Shown: piece by piece, positions 61,601 to 64,000 of the stretch
Position numbering within the stretch: the stretch's first letter is position 1
How the letters are laid out: the number at the start of each line of letters is the position of its first letter
From: Acanthaster planci
Lineage: Eukaryota; Echinodermata; Asteroidea; Valvatida; Acanthasteridae
NCBI RefSeq assembly: GCF_001949145.1
Contig: NW_019091404.1
Span: 3,661,819-3,725,818, forward strand
Direction of reading: 5' to 3'
DNA: 64,000 nucleotides
Position numbers and translations under genes: made by a program
Notes under the pieces: model-generated
Seen by the model: only the letters and a program-made list of their open reading frames with translations
Databases searched by the model: none
What the model was told of the DNA's origin: nothing

Positions 61601-63784
61601 TACCAATTCGTGTCGAACCTGATTTCTTTTTCTAGAAGCGGTAACTTTACTCCACAAAGGTGGGTTGGTGTCGGCTGATTTAAGGGCGAGGTGACAAGTT
61701 GTTTTACCGGGCAGTTGCCCTGACCAAATACACATCGTCATAAATACCAAACCACTGATAGACTTACGAGCATGCGGCTAACAAAAGAAAGTAGTCATGG
61801 ATCCGACAAAGTTAGATTAGAAGGACAAATCACGTACATAATTGTTTAGACAAAATACCTAATATAACAATTACAGAAAATTTGTTCCCCATTCTATCTG
61901 TCACTTTTATCTTTAGAAATGTGGTTTGATGCTTAAACACCTTTAACGTGTAGTATGTCATATTTTATGTATTGTATACACACTGGTTATTTATAATGCG
62001 GGAAATTTATGATGTCAGTCGATTTTTTTATTTGTTTTTATGAATCTTGATATAACATATACCTTTGAAGCGAAATTTGTAATTCTAAACACGTACACGC
62101 AAATCAGTAATGATTTACGACCAATGGGATACCATTCCCGTTTGTTAGTGTAAGCTAATGATAGCCTGGTAAGCATAATAAAAAAATCACTAATGACTAT
62201 ATGAGCCGTTACGTGTATATTTAAAATCACAAGAATAAAAACAGTTCATAAAGATAAACCTTTAAAAGTGGAAAAGCGCAGACGGCGATACTGGCAGTGG
62301 TATCGTATAACAACAAAAAACTTTAGGCCTGAGCCATCCTTTTGAAACGGTGCAGTAAGCTTTTTGCTGTCTTTGCTAGTATCAATTTTCTCCACTGTAA
62401 TTCAAGCACCGTTAACCAGTTTCTATTTACCGAAAAGATCAACAAATACTTTTTTTACGTCTTGTTCAAAATAATCAAAATCGATTCAAAATCGACTAGG
62501 TACCCGTAAATGAAGTACATGAGTGTGAATGTACTGAACACTAACGACACGTGATTGTTCTCGTGTTGCATGTGCACGAATATCCCTCTACATGTACATC
62601 AACACAGAGCAACAATGTCGAGAGTTCATACCCAAACCAAAACGGTCAATATCAATCATTAACCACTGCCTAGCTCTCTCCCACATGCTTCAATCCACTT
62701 GTCCCTAATCACAATCTGGAGAACACTTATCACTTCAATGTTGTAACAAAACGCGTGCCTATAATACACGAACAAGAAACATTTGTGTGAAGGGATTTGT
62801 ATTCCCTATATATTCCGTCTCAATGAAAACATGAATTTATTGAAGTTTTGTTTTACCATCTAAAGTTGAGTTCAGGTACATACCAACTTAAGGGTTTACA
62901 GTTTTTCCTGAGGATGGTGGACGAAAAGTAGGCCTACATGAATTTAAAAATCAAATATCGAATGGTAACTACCCTGAAAGGGGGGCTAGCGATCATTTCT
63001 TGTTGAGCCCAATATGGTGCAACTAAGTTTGTTGTAAATAAGTCCGACCTTTAGAACGTCCGTCCTTTTCTCCATAAAATTACAAAAGTGTCTGAAGCGA
63101 ATCATAAAACTTAAGCTTTCAAAAGACTAGAACTCTTTCACACTACTATTGAGATATTGCAGTGTTTCGTCTTCATTTACCATGTTTCGGTATTTTCCTT
63201 GCCATGACTCGGACTCTCACAAGAATATTTTTTCACGTACGCATACATGTACCATGGGCATTCTGGGGGTATTGTTAATGCACTTGACTTTTGGATTACC
63301 AATTGAACAGTAGGTCTACCAACTTGACCGTTATATTGCTCTGGGCTCTTACTATAACCACTTCTAGTCGATTAGAGCCGCAGAAGGGGTAGAGTTAGAA
63401 CATAAGCTAAATAACAATATAAATGGCGAAATAAAAGTTTATCAATTGCATTTTCAACAGTTGAACATTTTTCAGCTGTCTAACTCGTTAGTAGGTATCA
63501 AGGATTTTTCAGTGGAAGTCAAAGAGGGGTCTTACTCTTGCCATGCGGCGCTATAACAACTACAATTGTCAAAAAATTTAAGACAGCAAAATGTAACAAA
63601 ATCTGGCAAACATTAGCGCTAAAATTTTAAAACGTTTCTTCTTGGAAAGACGCCACAATTTTGTTCATGATACTATATATATGTAAATTTATGACAGCAT
63701 GAAACCTCAAAAGAGACGTGAATTTCCTTTAACATATGGGGGAAAAGGCAAAAAAACGTTTATAATCCCTTTTTTTTCTTACAG
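55641..63784. other. Upstream region / probable intron of the NBL1-type gene
   Basis: No coding exon was recognised. The coding exon at the window end is preceded by a splice acceptor, so a non-coding first exon of that gene probably lies somewhere upstream, in or before this stretch. An 8-base G-run follows a T-run at about 58060-58080. The 147-codon plus-strand frame at 56204-56647 is unassigned. Confidence 0.45.
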
Positions 63785-63805
63785 GATTTCAAAGGAAACT
63801 TTAAC

Positions 63806-64000
63806 ATGGCACTGAACATTTTGACACGCTTGGTCATACTGTGTGTGTTATTTTTGGCTATTGGTTCAATGCCTGTGCGAACGAGGCCCGGTGGCCGGAG
63901 TGGACACAACAGTGGCCATGCAGTGGATAGACTGCCCCTATTTCCTGACAAGTCGGCGTGGTGTGAAGCGCAAGGCATTCAACAAGTCATTAGTCATGAT
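63806..64000 (+). CDS. NBL1: DAN/NBL1-type secreted BMP antagonist, first coding exon, cut by the window end
   Basis: The frame opens at ATG 63806 and runs without stop for 65 codons to the window end. Residues 1 to about 22 form a signal peptide (LVILCVLFLAIG). A Gly/Arg/His-rich linker follows, then LPLFPDKSAWCEAQGIQQVI, which closely matches the start of the mature cystine-knot domain of vertebrate NBL1/DAN (LFPDKSAWCEA). Cys53 would be the first cystine-knot Cys. The DAN family binds and blocks BMP-type ligands outside the cell. The exon is preceded by a pyrimidine tract and acceptor ending at 63784, so the 5' UTR is spliced. The knot itself lies outside the window. Confidence 0.9.
   Translation, partial: MALNILTRLVILCVLFLAIGSMPVRTRPGGRSGHNSGHAVDRLPLFPDKSAWCEAQGIQQVISHD

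Overview
The window looks like nuclear DNA of an invertebrate deuterostome, most likely an echinoderm such as a sea star. The seen evidence is intron-rich genes with GT-AG junctions, AT-rich introns, and a very abundant dispersed TACATGTA / TAGGCCTA vocabulary. The species guess rests on recollection of those motifs and on gene content, not on a search. Nothing prokaryotic, viral or CRISPR-like was seen.

Layout. 1-7 kb is repeat-rich and has no recognisable gene: TACATGTA clusters, a TA-flanked MITE at 4712-4996, a foldback element at 4250-4393 and SINE-like debris. 9.0-23.4 kb is a compact housekeeping block of three complete genes. A secreted/lysosomal RNase T2 (minus, 8 exons) is head-to-head with an isopentenyl phosphate kinase (plus, 5 exons); their start codons are 227 bp apart. 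The kinase converges on MAD2L2/REV7 (minus, 7 exons), with 963 bp between the stop codons. All exon phases of these three genes join cleanly.

24.8-25.8 kb is an intronless rhodopsin-class GPCR with a DRW motif. Behind it lies an unusual array of three direct copies and one inverted copy of a ~110-bp unit, probably inside the GPCR 3' UTR. 27.0-34.9 kb (minus), perhaps to 38.0 kb, encodes an unrecognised single-pass membrane protein: Ser/Thr-rich mucin-like ectodomain, one membrane helix and an acidic cytoplasmic tail. Its four downstream exons fit in phase; a signal-peptide exon at 37839-37986 is a weaker proposal.

38-63.8 kb has no convincing gene. It holds scattered repeat elements (42.57-42.78, 50.1-50.8, 55.5-55.6 kb) and otherwise unremarkable AT-rich sequence. 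At 63806 the first coding exon of a DAN/NBL1-type secreted cystine-knot BMP antagonist begins and runs off the window end.

The genes do not form one pathway. The kinase would feed isopentenyl diphosphate synthesis, RNase T2 degrades RNA in lysosomes or outside the cell, REV7 serves translesion synthesis and repair, and the GPCR, mucin-like protein and NBL1 act at or outside the cell surface. The most interesting points are the animal isopentenyl phosphate kinase with its divergent promoter, the uncharacterised mucin-like receptor, and the hairpin-forming array after the GPCR.
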